Below, piece by piece: positions 1 to 9,672 of a DNA stretch of 64,000 nucleotides. Both the position numbers and the translations under genes were made by a program. The notes below the pieces were generated by a model, which was given only the letters and a program-made list of their open reading frames with translations, was not told where the DNA came from and ran no database searches. This DNA comes from Heligmosomoides polygyrus polygyrus (lineage: Eukaryota > Nematoda > Chromadorea > Rhabditida > Heligmosomidae), in contig OX377201.1 in the NCBI GenBank assembly GCA_947396885.1, positions 27,443,923 to 27,507,922 of the forward strand, given 5' to 3'. Position 1 is the stretch's first letter; every line of letters begins with the position of its first letter.

Positions 1-192
1 TTTCACCACTACAACTTTTTATTAATGGTTTTTTGGCTGAGATATGCCATTGAATGTTCCTTCTCGGTTAAGTGATATGGCTACTCGTTTTTTACGTGTA
101 GCATGAAGCGTCTTTTTAGGCTTCAAAAATTATCATGTGCGAGATTGCGTCTTAAAAGGAAAGCTCAGCAAAACCCAAAAAAACGTTTCGAT

Positions 193-335
193 CTGGGGCC
201 GGATTCATCAACCGCTTACCGCCCTCTAACGGTGAAAATACCGCCAAACCTCATGCTATTGAATGTCATATCAGTAGGTTTGGCGGTATTTTCACCGTTA
301 GTGGGCGATAAGCGGTTGATGAATCTGGTCCCTGG
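193..335. mobile_element. Palindromic MITE, family A, copy 1
   Basis: Nearly perfect palindrome with arms of about 57 bp around a loop of about 24 bp. The ends read GGGGCCGGATTCATCAACCG and its near-complement. The same termini recur at 22226-22395, 37553-37741 and 60694-60867, with different interiors, so this is a dispersed non-autonomous family. No coding capacity; the open frame across it is fortuitous. Confidence 0.75.
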
Positions 336-366
336 TGGTCAAATGCATGATGCAGTCTCAGAGTGC

Positions 367-545
367 GTAAGACCAGCAAACCAATGTATGTCTTATCCTT
401 CCCAGACAAGTCTTCCCTGTCACTTCACCCACCCCTTATGGATGAAAGGATTGATTGGCCTGGGCGGGGAATCCGAACCAGGAGCCTGGATTTGAAGTGC
501 ATGCGACAGCCGGCTCATCCGGCAGTGGTACCACGCGCCCTGATA
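367..545 (-). mobile_element. tRNA-derived SINE, family A, partial
   Basis: Shares with the fuller copies at 7558-7848 and 62072-62352 the blocks CTTATCCTTCCCAGAC, GATTGGCCTGGGCGGG and GGGAATCCGAACCAGGA. The tRNA-like head lies at the right end, so the element points left. The 3' tail is missing. Confidence 0.6.
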
Positions 546-710
546 CGTTCTCGCTACAAAGAATTTTCTTGCGTTAAATCCATTTGCACCTTTTTGACCA
601 ACTGTTACAAGGGCGTCTCACAGGGGCAATTGTTTTTATTTTCCTGAATGTTTGGCCTTGAATTCACAGAGGATTTGTTTTGATTCGTAATATACACTTC
701 GGTTCTTCAG

Positions 711-780
711 ATCGAAGCTCAAGTCGAGGACGAATACATTCAGCAGCTGCGAATGAATTGCTACAAAGAACAAAACCAAC
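711..780 (+). CDS. Single exon like the DnaJ C-terminal DUF1977 region
   Basis: A TTCTTCAG acceptor precedes and a GTGAGC donor follows 70 nt of open frame containing VEDEYIQQLRMNCYKE. This pattern (VExxY, two residues, LRxxCxKE) is typical of the C-terminal region of DNAJB12/DNAJB14-type ER J-proteins, which is the basis of the call. A possible next exon at 822-862 (41-bp intron, compatible phase) does not look like the rest of that domain. No J domain or upstream exon is visible, so this is either the tail of a gene entering from the left or a relic. The family call rests on one short motif. Confidence 0.35.
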
Positions 781-862
781 GTGAGCATTTTTGCATTTTG
801 ACAAGCGTTCATTGTTTTCAGTGCGACCAGACACAAGAATATCCTGTCATGCTCTCGTTCAG

Positions 863-2136
863 GTGAGACGTTGCTTTATCGTGCCCGATGGCAACGGGAC
901 GAATACATGTTACAACGGGCGAATCAAATGGCGATGCCTCACTGTGATCGTCTCAAGGAGATCTACAGCCACTAGACGTCAATTTGCTGCAAACACGAAG
1001 TGCACCGGGGGCGCTTGGCGCTTAGCTCAACGCTTTCATTCATCTCAGTGCTGAACCGTTTGAATGATCAAATGTGTAGCACTGTTCGGTCTTCAGCGCT
1101 CCCGACTATGTCGGTCAAATCACGAGGTATTGCCGTCGTTAGCTTGCTGTTCGAACATATGATTGAAGCAGTTTATCACGATTTTGTTGATATTTTGCCT
1201 ATCATTCGACCCCATTTAATATTATTGTGCTTCAATGAACTTTCGCGGTTTAACCGTAGCTCCGCGTTTCCTCGGTTCTAGTTGGTTACATAATTAGCTT
1301 CCTGATCTGTGGGCTCTTCTAATTAATCACGTCAGTGCTCACTTTCAAAACTCGATGGTCGGGGTCCACTTTGACGTATTTGGTGTGCTCTGGGGCTAGC
1401 GAAGCCGTTTTAACGTATTGTCATTGTCTCTGCCTTCCCAAACTATCCTCAACAGTCTCAATAAAAGAGTTATGTGTGTAGGTGAAAGCTAGTCTTCGCG
1501 TTAATATCACGCTTCTTTCCAACCAGTTCCTTCTTCGAGATCGATCGCAGCTCAAGATAAATAAATATATGGATCTGTGTAGATGCTCGTCCTCTTCTTC
1601 AGCAATGAATCCTGTGATATATGCCAAATTTAGATCTAACTCTAAGATATATAGCCGGCGGTTGCAAGAGACAGTTGCATGGTTGTAATAAACGTTTAAA
1701 GACCTTTCGAATGTCTGTGTTGTTGGGATTTGTTTTTCGAAAAGTACCGATTGAATGCTGAATAGAACTTGAACGGAATGTTGAAAACTGACAGCGTGAT
1801 CGTGTAGGGTGGTTTCCAGGTGCATCGGACAAGCTCGGGGATTAAGCCTCAGTATGCCTGATTGGTCAACAGTAACGGTAAGCTGTAGAAATGCTTCCTG
1901 ATCGTATTTTTTTACTTCTTTTAGGAGACTGAATACCTGTTTTCACGCAATTGTTCGTAACTTTCACTTTCCAATCAAATGCTTTGGTATACGGAATGGG
2001 TGGTGAGCGCTTTGCAGAGTTATCGATAAAGTTTGCTCATGACACTTCTAGGTTGTTGAGATGTGTCTTTTTTCAATCCGGCTTCCGCTTCGGTGAGTCT
2101 GGGTTCATCACAGTCCAAAAAGTGGCGCAAGTGTTA
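863..2136. other. No supported gene
   Basis: Mixed-composition DNA with only short open frames. The one notable stretch is 1600-1688 (+), which reads AMNPVIYAKFR after a CTTCTTCAG acceptor-like site and then stops; it resembles the NPxxY segment of transmembrane helix 7 in rhodopsin-class GPCRs. No other helix is found nearby, so I do not call a gene. Confidence 0.5.
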
Positions 2137-3862
2137 TACAGGGTGTCTCAGAAAAACGTGTACGCTGCTTGAAAGATAATAACCTTGCTCAGAGAGTAGG
2201 TACCGAAGAAGTAGAGAGCTCTTGTGGAAAAATAGAAATGTTCTAACGTATGAGCGGTATAGAATGCACCATACATTCGTACGATATTTTGCATTTTACA
2301 CTCGATTGATTGTGACTCGCTTGAATACTTATTATAATTTCTTTACAAAGTAGCTGTATCGATTGATTTGTGCTTTCTTAAGGTTTAATGTTTAAAAACA
2401 CACTCCGGGTTGTGAAAAAATGCTAGATATCCTAAAAGAAAAAGTGCAGGTACTATTTGAAAGTTCTGGCATTGCTGCTAGTAAACCTTTGAATATGAGA
2501 CTTTTATGAAAGCATAGTGCACGAGATTTCTGTTGCATGTAAATAGCCAAGATTGCGCCATCCTCCGCCTAAAACCTTGCATTTCAGACTCGATTGATTG
2601 TGCATGGACTGAATGCCTGTCACAGTCTTGTTACTACTTGGCCAGATTAACCTGTGCAGTGCTTCCTTTAACGTTTTCCGTCACCCAGAGGCTGCCATTA
2701 TGCCGATTAACCTCTCCAATCAGCTTGAATGTTGCTTTATCAGGCCACAGAATCCGTCTTGGAGAATGGCTTCTGGTCACATTTAAACTGTGCAAACAAT
2801 AATCTTGCATGTCACGTGTTTTTCAGTGGTTGTCAAGCTCTAAACATTAAAAGAAGGACAGCAAAGGTTAATGTAGCCAAGATTGTAACAAGCATTTAGC
2901 CCATGCACAATCAATCGAGTCTGAATTGCAAGGTTTCAAGTAGGTGCATGGCGCAATCTTTCTATTTACATGCAGTAAAGATGTCGTTACCCTGTGCTTT
3001 CATATGAGTTTCAAGCATCTTCAAAAGCTTCCCTAGCAGCAATGCTAGAACCTTTCAGATAGTACCTACATTTTTAAAGATGCCCTACATTTTTCGCAAG
3101 TCATTATGTGATTTCAAGTTCTAACCCCTCCCCCCCCCCCCCCCCAAAAAAAACCCATTGATAGGACCGCTTTGTAAAGAAATTGTAACAAGTATTGAAG
3201 CGAAATACAATCAACCGAGTGTAAAATGCTAAATATAAGACAAGTGCATGGCGCATACCGCTTATGTCAGGAAATTTCTTTTTTAAAGCTTTCATAGGTG
3301 CCCTTAACTTCATGTGTATGCTCTTTGTGTATGTACTTATATAAAATTTACGGTTAATGTAGCCAAGATTGGTTGGTAACAAAGTGTTGATGGTTGAAAT
3401 ATGGTACAATTGTATTAGAACATAGGTGTTAACCGTAGTTTCATTTGTAAAATTTAGTTGTTAGTGCAAGTTAAAAACACAATTTTCAAGAAATATATCT
3501 CCTAATACAGTATTAACAACTAAATTAATTAGTCACCTTCTTCACTGATGAGCCTCGGGGTGACTAATTATAAACATGTTTTGTATGAAGGTAGAGGTGA
3601 AACAAAACATGTTTTATGTTGTTGTTAGCTGTCGTTTTTTGGATATTATTGTCCTTCAACTAAGACTGTTGTATCGTTGTATTTTATCTTGTTGAAGAGC
3701 TATATAAAAAAGTCAATTTTACTTTCAATAAACGATAACATAATAAATATTTAAACAATTTTACACATAGATTTACAACTAATTCTATTCTTCCGTACCC
3801 TTACTCTGAGCAAACTTATCACCTTTCAAACAGTGCATGCATATTTTTTAGACTCTCTGTAT
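2137..3862. mobile_element. Large foldback element, family D, copy 1
   Basis: Begins TACAGGGTGTCTCAGAAA and ends with a diverged inverse (TTTTTAGACTCTCTGTA). Interior blocks recur in both orientations, for example GACTCGATTGATTGTGCATG near 2588 and its inverse near 2900. The same architecture is found at 51376-53953. It has no transposase frame. A 17-base C run sits near 3130-3146. About 350 bp near 3420-3780 are not shared with the other copy and may be a later insertion. Confidence 0.65.
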
Positions 3863-3879
3863 ATGCGGTCTGCCGCACC

Positions 3880-4190
3880 AAATTTTACACCAGTTTAGCG
3901 GTTTCGTTTCTATAGTTTAGACAGCACTAGAGCCCTCATTCAAAGGAGGGTGTAACTAGGCTTCACCCGTAAAAGAAGCGGTGTTACAACTCTTCGTTAC
4001 TACGGCTAGGCGAATGGGACTTGCTAGGCAGAGAAACATAGTATGAGGGAGTGTGGATCCACACATCTCTATGACATTGGCAATATCGTGGTTCGCTGTT
4101 GAAGCCTTGGATGGACAGTTAGCTAGGAAATGGATGACTAGTAATAGCGACCCAGGTGTCGCTATAGGCAAAGGCTTTGGGAGTTTTGGC
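3880..4190. repeat. Diverged copy of the right-edge TIR element
   Basis: Contains TTTAGCGGTTTCGTTTCTAT, and an internal block with GGCGAATGGGACTT, both resembling the element at 63655-64000 (TCTAGCGGTTTCGCTTCCTT and GGCGAATGAGATTT). The ends are eroded. Confidence 0.4.
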
Positions 4191-5577
4191 AAAACAAACT
4201 ACAGAGAGTTCTTGTTGTAAAAGCTTCTCTTATGTGGAGCTAATGAGATTATCCTTCTTTGAACGGCGCTTTCGGTTGTGTTTTCAATCTAGAGCAGCGC
4301 AACAGCTTGAGGAGGATTGGTTGGTGGCGCAGTCCGGATTTCTAATACTTGCCGCATGTTCAGTCCTCTGCAGACCATCGAAGCGTTAGGTCAGATAGTA
4401 AAAATTATACCATTACGGCTTCTAAAGACCAACAATCTAGAGCAGATGACAAGTACAGATTAAGTGTGAAGACTTCGTAGAAATTGAAGAGCTAGCAAGA
4501 ACGCTTACCAGTGGGCAAACATGCCATTCCCATTCGTCGGTTTACGTTTAAAGGTTCATTTTTATGCTTGTGGAGAATAGTTAAGCGGATAGTCACCGTC
4601 TTCATCTTGTACAGATGTAGAAGAATGAACAAAAATGCTTAAGTCGTGTTTGCTTTCCTTTTTAGAACGGGGAATCGGAAAAGCTTATCAGCTATAATGC
4701 TTACGGGAGTAATCAGCTCATGTGTGGTTTAATTATGACAACCTATTGCAGAAGTGTGTGATGGTATCGACCTCAAATTTTGTTTGTTCGGTCTGAAGCG
4801 CATTGTCATTTTTTCTTTTATTAGTGAATGTATAGTAAGGTTATTTTGCGGCGTACGAACCATTATCCATGCTTACGGCACGTTATGAACTCAATAGGAC
4901 ACAACAGTACAAGTCCATGGGAAGGCTAAGAGCGTCTTGATGGGTGGCCGACGAAGAGTGAAGCACTAGAGATCCAGTTTGGATGCTACATGTAGTTGAA
5001 CGCTGACCGGCACGTCCTATGTCGCAATCAGTTCCGACGATCGTTTGCCCCTATGTAGCATGTAAGCCTTGTAAGGCGTCACATCTTTCCTCCGCTGTTG
5101 TTCGAAGCCATTTATACTTTATATTCTCTCATCTTTTTCCCTACTCTGCCAGAGTTACGTTAATTTTGAGGGAATGAAAACTCAGCGGTGCGAACTTGTT
5201 CCCGGATCGAGTTTGCACAGACCCCTGTGGTCAATGAAGGGAACTTCGGGGTCTGCCTAATCGACCTACCAGTTTTAGGGTACCTTGCTAGCCCGATGTT
5301 AATACAAGCCCGCTAGGTACCCTATTAGGCTTTACGGTGGGTCTGGTGCTCGTCTCTTCCTACGGCGGTATTCGGGTATACAGCTAGGATTTAAACTGGG
5401 CAAGGTTCATGCATTTAACTAGGAGCAGCCTTAAGATTTTAATCTTCATGTTTTGCGAAAGCGTTATTAAACTTACAAATCATAATTGAGTTTTCATATG
5501 TCACGGCTGGTGGCACTGTTAAGAGATCATTCTTGATGATGCGCAATGAGAGTTAGGAAGTGAGTGTCGCTTTTTCT
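4191..5577. other. No gene or repeat recognised
   Basis: No long open frame, no convincing exon and no known repeat seen on either strand. A short imperfect inverted repeat around GGGTACC lies at 5276-5325. Confidence 0.5.
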
Positions 5578-5665
5578 TTAGGCTTATGTTATACTTCTTC
5601 GACGCTTCGCTAGTGGCGTCGCCGAGAGCACCGCAGGGGGTGTTATACTTCCGTCGCCGGCGTCA
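5578..5665. mobile_element. MITE family B fragment
   Basis: TTAGGCTTATGTTATACTTC is followed by CG-rich sequence with repeated GTCG and CGCCG, as in the complete palindromic copy at 28584-28758. The other end is degraded. Confidence 0.5.
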
Positions 5666-6102
5666 TCCAAGGGTGGCAAGAAATGCGCTCCGATAGAGTA
5701 TTTTGATTGCTGGTTGGTTCTTTGTTCCCGGCACTGCCATCATCCCACCGGACCTCGAAATACGAAATCGAGAAGTGCAACAACGCCCGTCTTGCAGACA
5801 CCAATAGTGTCATTTTTACTCTCAACGTTCTTTTATGGTTCGTTTCACAACCATTGTCTAAACTGTGCGAAAAAGCTTGCTGGAACACTGAGTGTTTGAG
5901 GAGGAAGTGAGAGTCTAATCCTTACGTTCCTTCGTTCTGTCACCTTTCACGCTTTTCTGTCGTTCTCAACCATTTTATTCGCGTTTTCTAGGCCTTTTCG
6001 CTTTCTTGCAGAGTAATTAACACAAAGTAAAATTGTGAAGAGAACTGAAAACGTGAAGAGAACGGTGAAGAATTGCGAAAACTGACACGGAGCAGGCAAA
6101 AT
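5666..6102. other. Intergenic or promoter-proximal DNA
   Basis: No supported gene. Overlapping short frames on both strands near 5707-5910 do not resemble anything. It is the likely upstream region of the MBT gene; no TATA box or trans-splice context can be asserted. Confidence 0.35.
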
Positions 6103-6192
6103 ATGGAAGACGGCCTTGAAACAGAAAAATACGAAACGGCGGTAGAGAAGCGTAAGGGCGCTAAGAAAGAAACTAGTCATCAACCAATACGT
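6103..6192 (+). CDS. MBT gene exon 1 (candidate start)
   Basis: ATG at 6103 opens 30 codons of mostly charged residues (MEDGLETEKYETAVEKRKGA). The CGT|GTGTGG donor keeps phase 0, which matches exon 2. Against it, the donor sits at the edge of a CG-rich MITE fragment, so this could be a chance frame. Confidence 0.45.
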
Positions 6193-9100
6193 GTGTGGCG
6201 ACGCCGACGTCGACGACGTCGGTGATGGGCTGTCGGTGACGGGTTGCAGCGTCGGCGACGCGTTGCTGAAGTATAGGACGTAGGCCTTAGGGGGCTCAAA
6301 TTTCCATGGCTGTTTTTCCTTGGTAAATTTTTCATTCCTACTTTATAACGCTTGTGACAGTACATGCGACTAATTAAACTATGTACACGTTCCAAATTCA
6401 TCATAATTGATTTAATCGCACACGTCTATGTTCAGTATCGGTATTGCCCAATACCGCACATTGAGGCATTGTTTATTGTTGTGTAACTTGTGTCTTTTCA
6501 GCCCCGCCTTGAATACGATAAAATCTTCAATCCACCGAGGTCGGAGTCGTTCAACTGGAAGAGCTACTTCATTGTAAGAATTTTTGGAAGTTTTCGTCCA
6601 TTGATTGGTTATTACTCTCCAACCTTTAATAACCAATGGGCACGTAACTGTTTAGGCCACAGGAACGAATCCATGCACAGATGAGGTCCTGTTCGGTCAT
6701 GTTCGCTATCTTGAACAGACGGTGGCGGAACGACTTTTTGAGCACGGAAAGCACATCTTTGTGAAATCAGAAAACGACAATGAACGGGTGGCCAGGATTG
6801 AGGTAGTCGAGACGGTTTTAGGAAGCTTGAGTACTCAATGCTTTGTGTTCTACTTTTAGCTTTGTTGCCAAGGGAAATTGATCATCAATTATCTAAATAC
6901 GGATGATCGAGAGAAACGAGAAGACTGCGATGGCGAAATTACGGTTCTCGATGTTGTTACCGATGGACGTGAGGTGGAACAATCGATTAAGAGGTCTTTT
7001 TAAATTTTGCTCATCTCTAGGTCGGCTGCTTCTGCCATCTAAATTACATGCTGTTGAGTGACGTTTCGTTGCAATCAAAACTCTTGCGTTGAGCAGAACT
7101 GGAAAGAGCTCATCCTTTACTTTCCTGGTGGAATTCTAAGCTGTCATACCACCAGCTCTGATCGAGCACAATGTAAGCAACGTCTTCGTTGTTGAGACCC
7201 ACCCATGAAAAATTTAGCGTAACTGGTTCCGTGATGACAGCAGCGACCAGCTAATCTCGGTATCACGGGTCAGTGCTGATAGTTCTCTAGAACGAAGGTG
7301 TCGCGGATGTTGCGTACGATCAGACAGTGCTGGTGGTGTAAAATCGTAGTATTCTGCTTGGAAACAGAGATGGTGGTCCGAGTTCCGCCCGACGCATGAG
7401 TTGTGGTTGATCCGTTTCATCTTTATCTCAGCAAGATATTGTGAAGGGAAACAATTTTTGATGTCTTATTCAGTCGGTGTCTAGGCTTTCTGAAAGCCCC
7501 CCCCCCCCAACCGCATAAACGATAAAGAATTCTTGGGAGTTTTGTATTGCCAGGGGAGCGTGTAGCGCAGTCGGAGGAGGCGCCGACGGTCGCGTGCACA
7601 CGATACCAGGTTCCTGGTTCTTATTTTCCGCCCAGGCCAACCAAGCCTTCCATCCCTCCGGGGTCGGTGAATTGGTACCAGACGTGTTTGGGAAGGATAA
7701 AGCGCTGACTTGTTCATCGGCTGGCCACCGCAAGTCATTGTATGGCCAAATACGCATTCATATCGCCTCCACGATATCCCGTAGAAGTAGAATGCGCTGG
7801 CGCATCCCAAAAGGGATTGAGTAACAACGTCCTTTATCCTTATCCTTTGTACTGCCAGACCGTCCCCTATGAATGCATCCTTTACGGCCCCATTATCGCT
7901 GTACAATCTGCTCTTCATGTTCGTTATATTACGTATATCTTTAGAGTTCTTGCTGAAGAGAAGGACAAGCGAAGAAAGTGGGACTTTCTTGACGTAAAAG
8001 AGGTCATCAAGTATAAGGACGTTTTTGACCGTCGTCTTAACGACTTAATTGAGGTTTGTAAATTTCAAAATTGTCTCTTTAAATATTGTCCTTTTTGTGG
8101 GCGTGTCTGTGTCATTGGAGAATGCATTCGGAAGGAAGGGACCAGTAGTGGGCATAGTGGTAGTATTGAAACCTTAGGCTCCGTATTTTCTGAAGCATAA
8201 GCCTCAGCTAAGCAAGCTGGGCGACATACTGCTTTAGGTTAATTTCTTTTACTATTCTGCAAAATGTTAAAGATCAGAAGTCGATTACATCGGTCAATTC
8301 GACATGCATTTTTCTTACCTTTAAAGTGGCACATTTATAGGTGAAACTAAGGAACATTTAGTGAATTTTTCTATCCGAAAACTGGTCTAGTTTCAATCTG
8401 CATGCAACTTTAGAACGAAACTTTTGGCTGTTATGGGCGCAGGGCTGAACAATGCAGTTTGCTAGACCCTTGTTTGCAGTAGCATGCACCAAATTCTAAG
8501 ACGGTAGCCGGTTTTTTTAGCCACTATTTCGGTTTATTTCTTCGTCAGAGGCTGGAAAATTAAAGACAAATGTACTCCCACCAATTTTCTGCCTTTGCAA
8601 GGCAAGGTTAGTAGGGTAAATCATAACTGAAAGCGGAAAACGCGTAACCCAAGTAAACTCATCTAATAACTTGGAAGGAGCCCCACAGCGGCCCCCTTCT
8701 CGCGCCTGGATGGCGTGACGGTTACGAGGGGCCTTCGTGACACGAGGACCCCTCATAACCGGTGGATATAGATAGGCTTCCATACTTTTGCATGGCGAGG
8801 TCCGAGGTTCCTGCGCCAGTCTCGCGCTAGCCCGTTCTTCTTACTACTTTTGTTTTTTTAGGAGGATCAATACTTCGAAATACAAGACGCTGCAGAGCCT
8901 CGGTGTGTGTTTTGTTGTCGAGTGTTAGCGAACTATGGCGGAATTGTTGTTTTCGAAGTCCTGGATTACGTACGTTCTTTTGTACTTTGCCCGTAATATT
9001 ATCTTTTTTGAATATAGCTCATCTAAAGTGGATCTATAGTGAACTCTTACAGATCATGACAATAAACATTACTGATCCTCGATGTCATCCCATTGGATGG

Positions 9101-9577
9101 GCTTCTCGTCATCAAGATGAATCGGTTAGTGTCTAACTGTGTTATTTTCTTTAATTTCTCGCCTTACTTACTTTTTTGTCTGTTTCCTCTATTTGGTCAG
9201 TTAAACGTTACTGCTTATTGTTTTTGTAGGTCGCTTACTGTCCGGGGAAATATAGTGCCGAAGCGATTAGGACGTTCTCCAAAAATCCTGTTCCGGAAAT
9301 CATTTTCAGGAGAAACGAGCTGAAAGAACACCTATTTAAGGTACGTTCATAGCAACGTAGTCGTTTTGCTACTCTATGCTTGCAGCGGGATTTATCCATT
9401 TCTCCGAGGGTTGCTATGGGATAATGATGGTGATTTCTCGTCCAGATCGGCTCGTTGGTAGAAGTGCAAGACGCTGAACAGAGGGCTGCAATTTATCCAG
9501 GGCACGTCTCAGAGATAATCAATAGCCATTTCGTTAAAATAGTCTCGTCTTCTATGGGCTCCAGTGACACTAGAGAG
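6103..9577 (+). CDS. MBT-repeat chromatin-protein gene, 3' end missing
   Basis: Nine exons (6103-6192, 6502-6573, 6686-6830, 6873-6993, 7945-8053, 8862-8969, 9053-9124, 9230-9340, 9446-9577) join in one open frame of about 320 codons. The product contains parts of at least two, probably three, MBT repeats: an FNWKSYF start and VVETVLGSLRKLIINY core; then YFEIQDAAEPRCVF plus DPRCHPIGWASRH; then IGSLVEVQDAEQRA, which starts another. MBT proteins bind methylated histone tails in the nucleus; LIN-61 and MBTR-1 are nematode examples. Orthology to either is not decided here. The expected completion of the last repeat is not found. Right of the last exon come 95 bp of intron and then transposons, a gap and a gypsy fragment, so the gene is either broken or has a huge intron. 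Exons 6-9 are firmest; exon 1 and the 6686 acceptor are least sure. Confidence 0.7.
6191..6290. mobile_element. MITE family B fragment in MBT intron 1
   Basis: CG-rich repeats of GACGTCG and GTCGGCGACG ending in GAAGTATAGGACGTAGGCCTTA, the inverse of the TTAGGCCTATGTTATACTTC terminus seen at 28584. Truncated on the left, exactly where the candidate exon 1 donor lies. Confidence 0.55.
6502..6573 (+). CDS. MBT gene exon 2
   Basis: Flanked by TGTCTTTTCAG and GTAAGA. It reads PRLEYDKIFNPPRSESFNWK and continues SYFI. The FxWxxYF pattern is the usual opening of an MBT repeat. Phase 0 at both ends. Confidence 0.7.
6686..6830 (+). CDS. MBT gene exon 3
   Basis: Open frame VLFGHVRYLEQTVAERLFEH, then ENDNERVARIEVVETVLGSL. 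The VARIEVVETVLGSLRKL stretch, completed by exon 4, resembles the beta-core of an MBT repeat. The acceptor at 6685 (GATGAG) is chosen for phase; the stronger-looking GCACAG at 6680 would not match exon 2. The donor A|GTACTC is weak. Confidence 0.6.
6873..6993 (+). CDS. MBT gene exon 4
   Basis: Follows a 42-bp intron. Starts with two bases completing Arg, then KLIINYLNTDDREKREDCDG and EITVLDVVTDGREVEQSIK. An earlier donor at 6974 is possible, but the 6994 donor joins exon 5 in phase (AG|A = Arg). Confidence 0.6.
7021..7557. other. Intronic stretch, nothing recognised
   Basis: Part of MBT intron 4. The minus-strand frame at 7214-7420 has no recognisable domain. A C run lies at 7498-7508. Confidence 0.4.
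7558..7848 (+). mobile_element. tRNA-derived SINE, family A, near full length
   Basis: The head TGTAGCGCAGTCGGAGGAGG fits a pol III A box (TRGCNNAGYNGG), and CAGGTTCCTGGTTC about 45 bp later is a decayed B box. The body has GGCCAACCAAGCCTTCCATC, and the tail ends TCCTTTATCCTTATCCTTT. Same family as 367, 30921, 31613, 41080, 54361 and 62072. It lies in MBT intron 4 in the same orientation as the gene. Confidence 0.8.
7945..8053 (+). CDS. MBT gene exon 5
   Basis: TATCTTTAG acceptor and GAG|GTTTGT donor. Reads VLAEEKDKRRKWDFLDVKEV then IKYKDVFDRRLNDLIE: a charged linker that would lead into the next MBT repeat. The one-base start phase matches exon 4. Confidence 0.65.
8054..8861. other. MBT intron 5
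   Basis: 808 bp without a supported exon. A short frame NAFGRKGPVVGI at 8121 is possible but has no pyrimidine tract before it. A CG-richer stretch at 8690-8760 is unidentified. Confidence 0.4.
8862..8969 (+). CDS. MBT gene exon 6
   Basis: Strong acceptor TTGTTTTTTTAG and donor GTACGT. 36 codons containing YFEIQDAAEPRCVFCCRV then GGIVVFEVLDY, matching the first strands of an MBT repeat (usually MKLEAxDxxxPxxxxVATV). Phase 0 at both ends. Confidence 0.8.
9053..9124 (+). CDS. MBT gene exon 7 (signature exon)
   Basis: 24 codons reading IMTINITDPRCHPIGWASRH then QDES. DPRxHPIGWA is the hallmark end of an MBT repeat, where the HPxGW loop contributes to the aromatic cage. Acceptor CTCTTACAG, donor GTTAGT. 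Confidence 0.85.
9230..9340 (+). CDS. MBT gene exon 8
   Basis: 37 codons: VAYCPGKYSAEAIRTFSKNP then VPEIIFRRNELKEHLFK. It supplies the linker after the HPIGW loop and the start of the next unit. Acceptor TTTTTGTAG, donor GTACGT. Phase 0. Confidence 0.8.
9446..9577 (+). CDS. MBT gene exon 9, last visible exon
   Basis: 44 codons: IGSLVEVQDAEQRAAIYPGH then VSEIINSHFVKIVSSS, resembling the start of a further MBT or Tudor-like unit. Acceptor TCTCGTCCAG, donor GTATGC, so the transcript should continue. No following exon with an HPxGW-type motif was found before or after the transposon block. Confidence 0.75.
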
Positions 9578-9654
9578 GTATGCCGTTGACTGTGATGCTT
9601 ATGAAATTTCAATGTTATCTTTTTTAAATGTTTAGCTCTAGGTCATATAACAAT

Positions 9655-9672
9655 TATATATATATATATATA
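9655..9672. repeat. Short (TA)n tract
   Basis: Alternating TA run directly left of the mariner-family element. Together with the tract at 10988-11063 it shows the element sits inside a TA microsatellite. Confidence 0.8.

Noticed and set aside
103..495. 130-aa frame across the first MITE and SINE
   Set aside because: Crosses a palindrome and a SINE; composition and content are explained by the repeats.
6180..6404. Arg-rich minus-strand frame
   Set aside because: Caused by CG-rich MITE repeats, not a protein.
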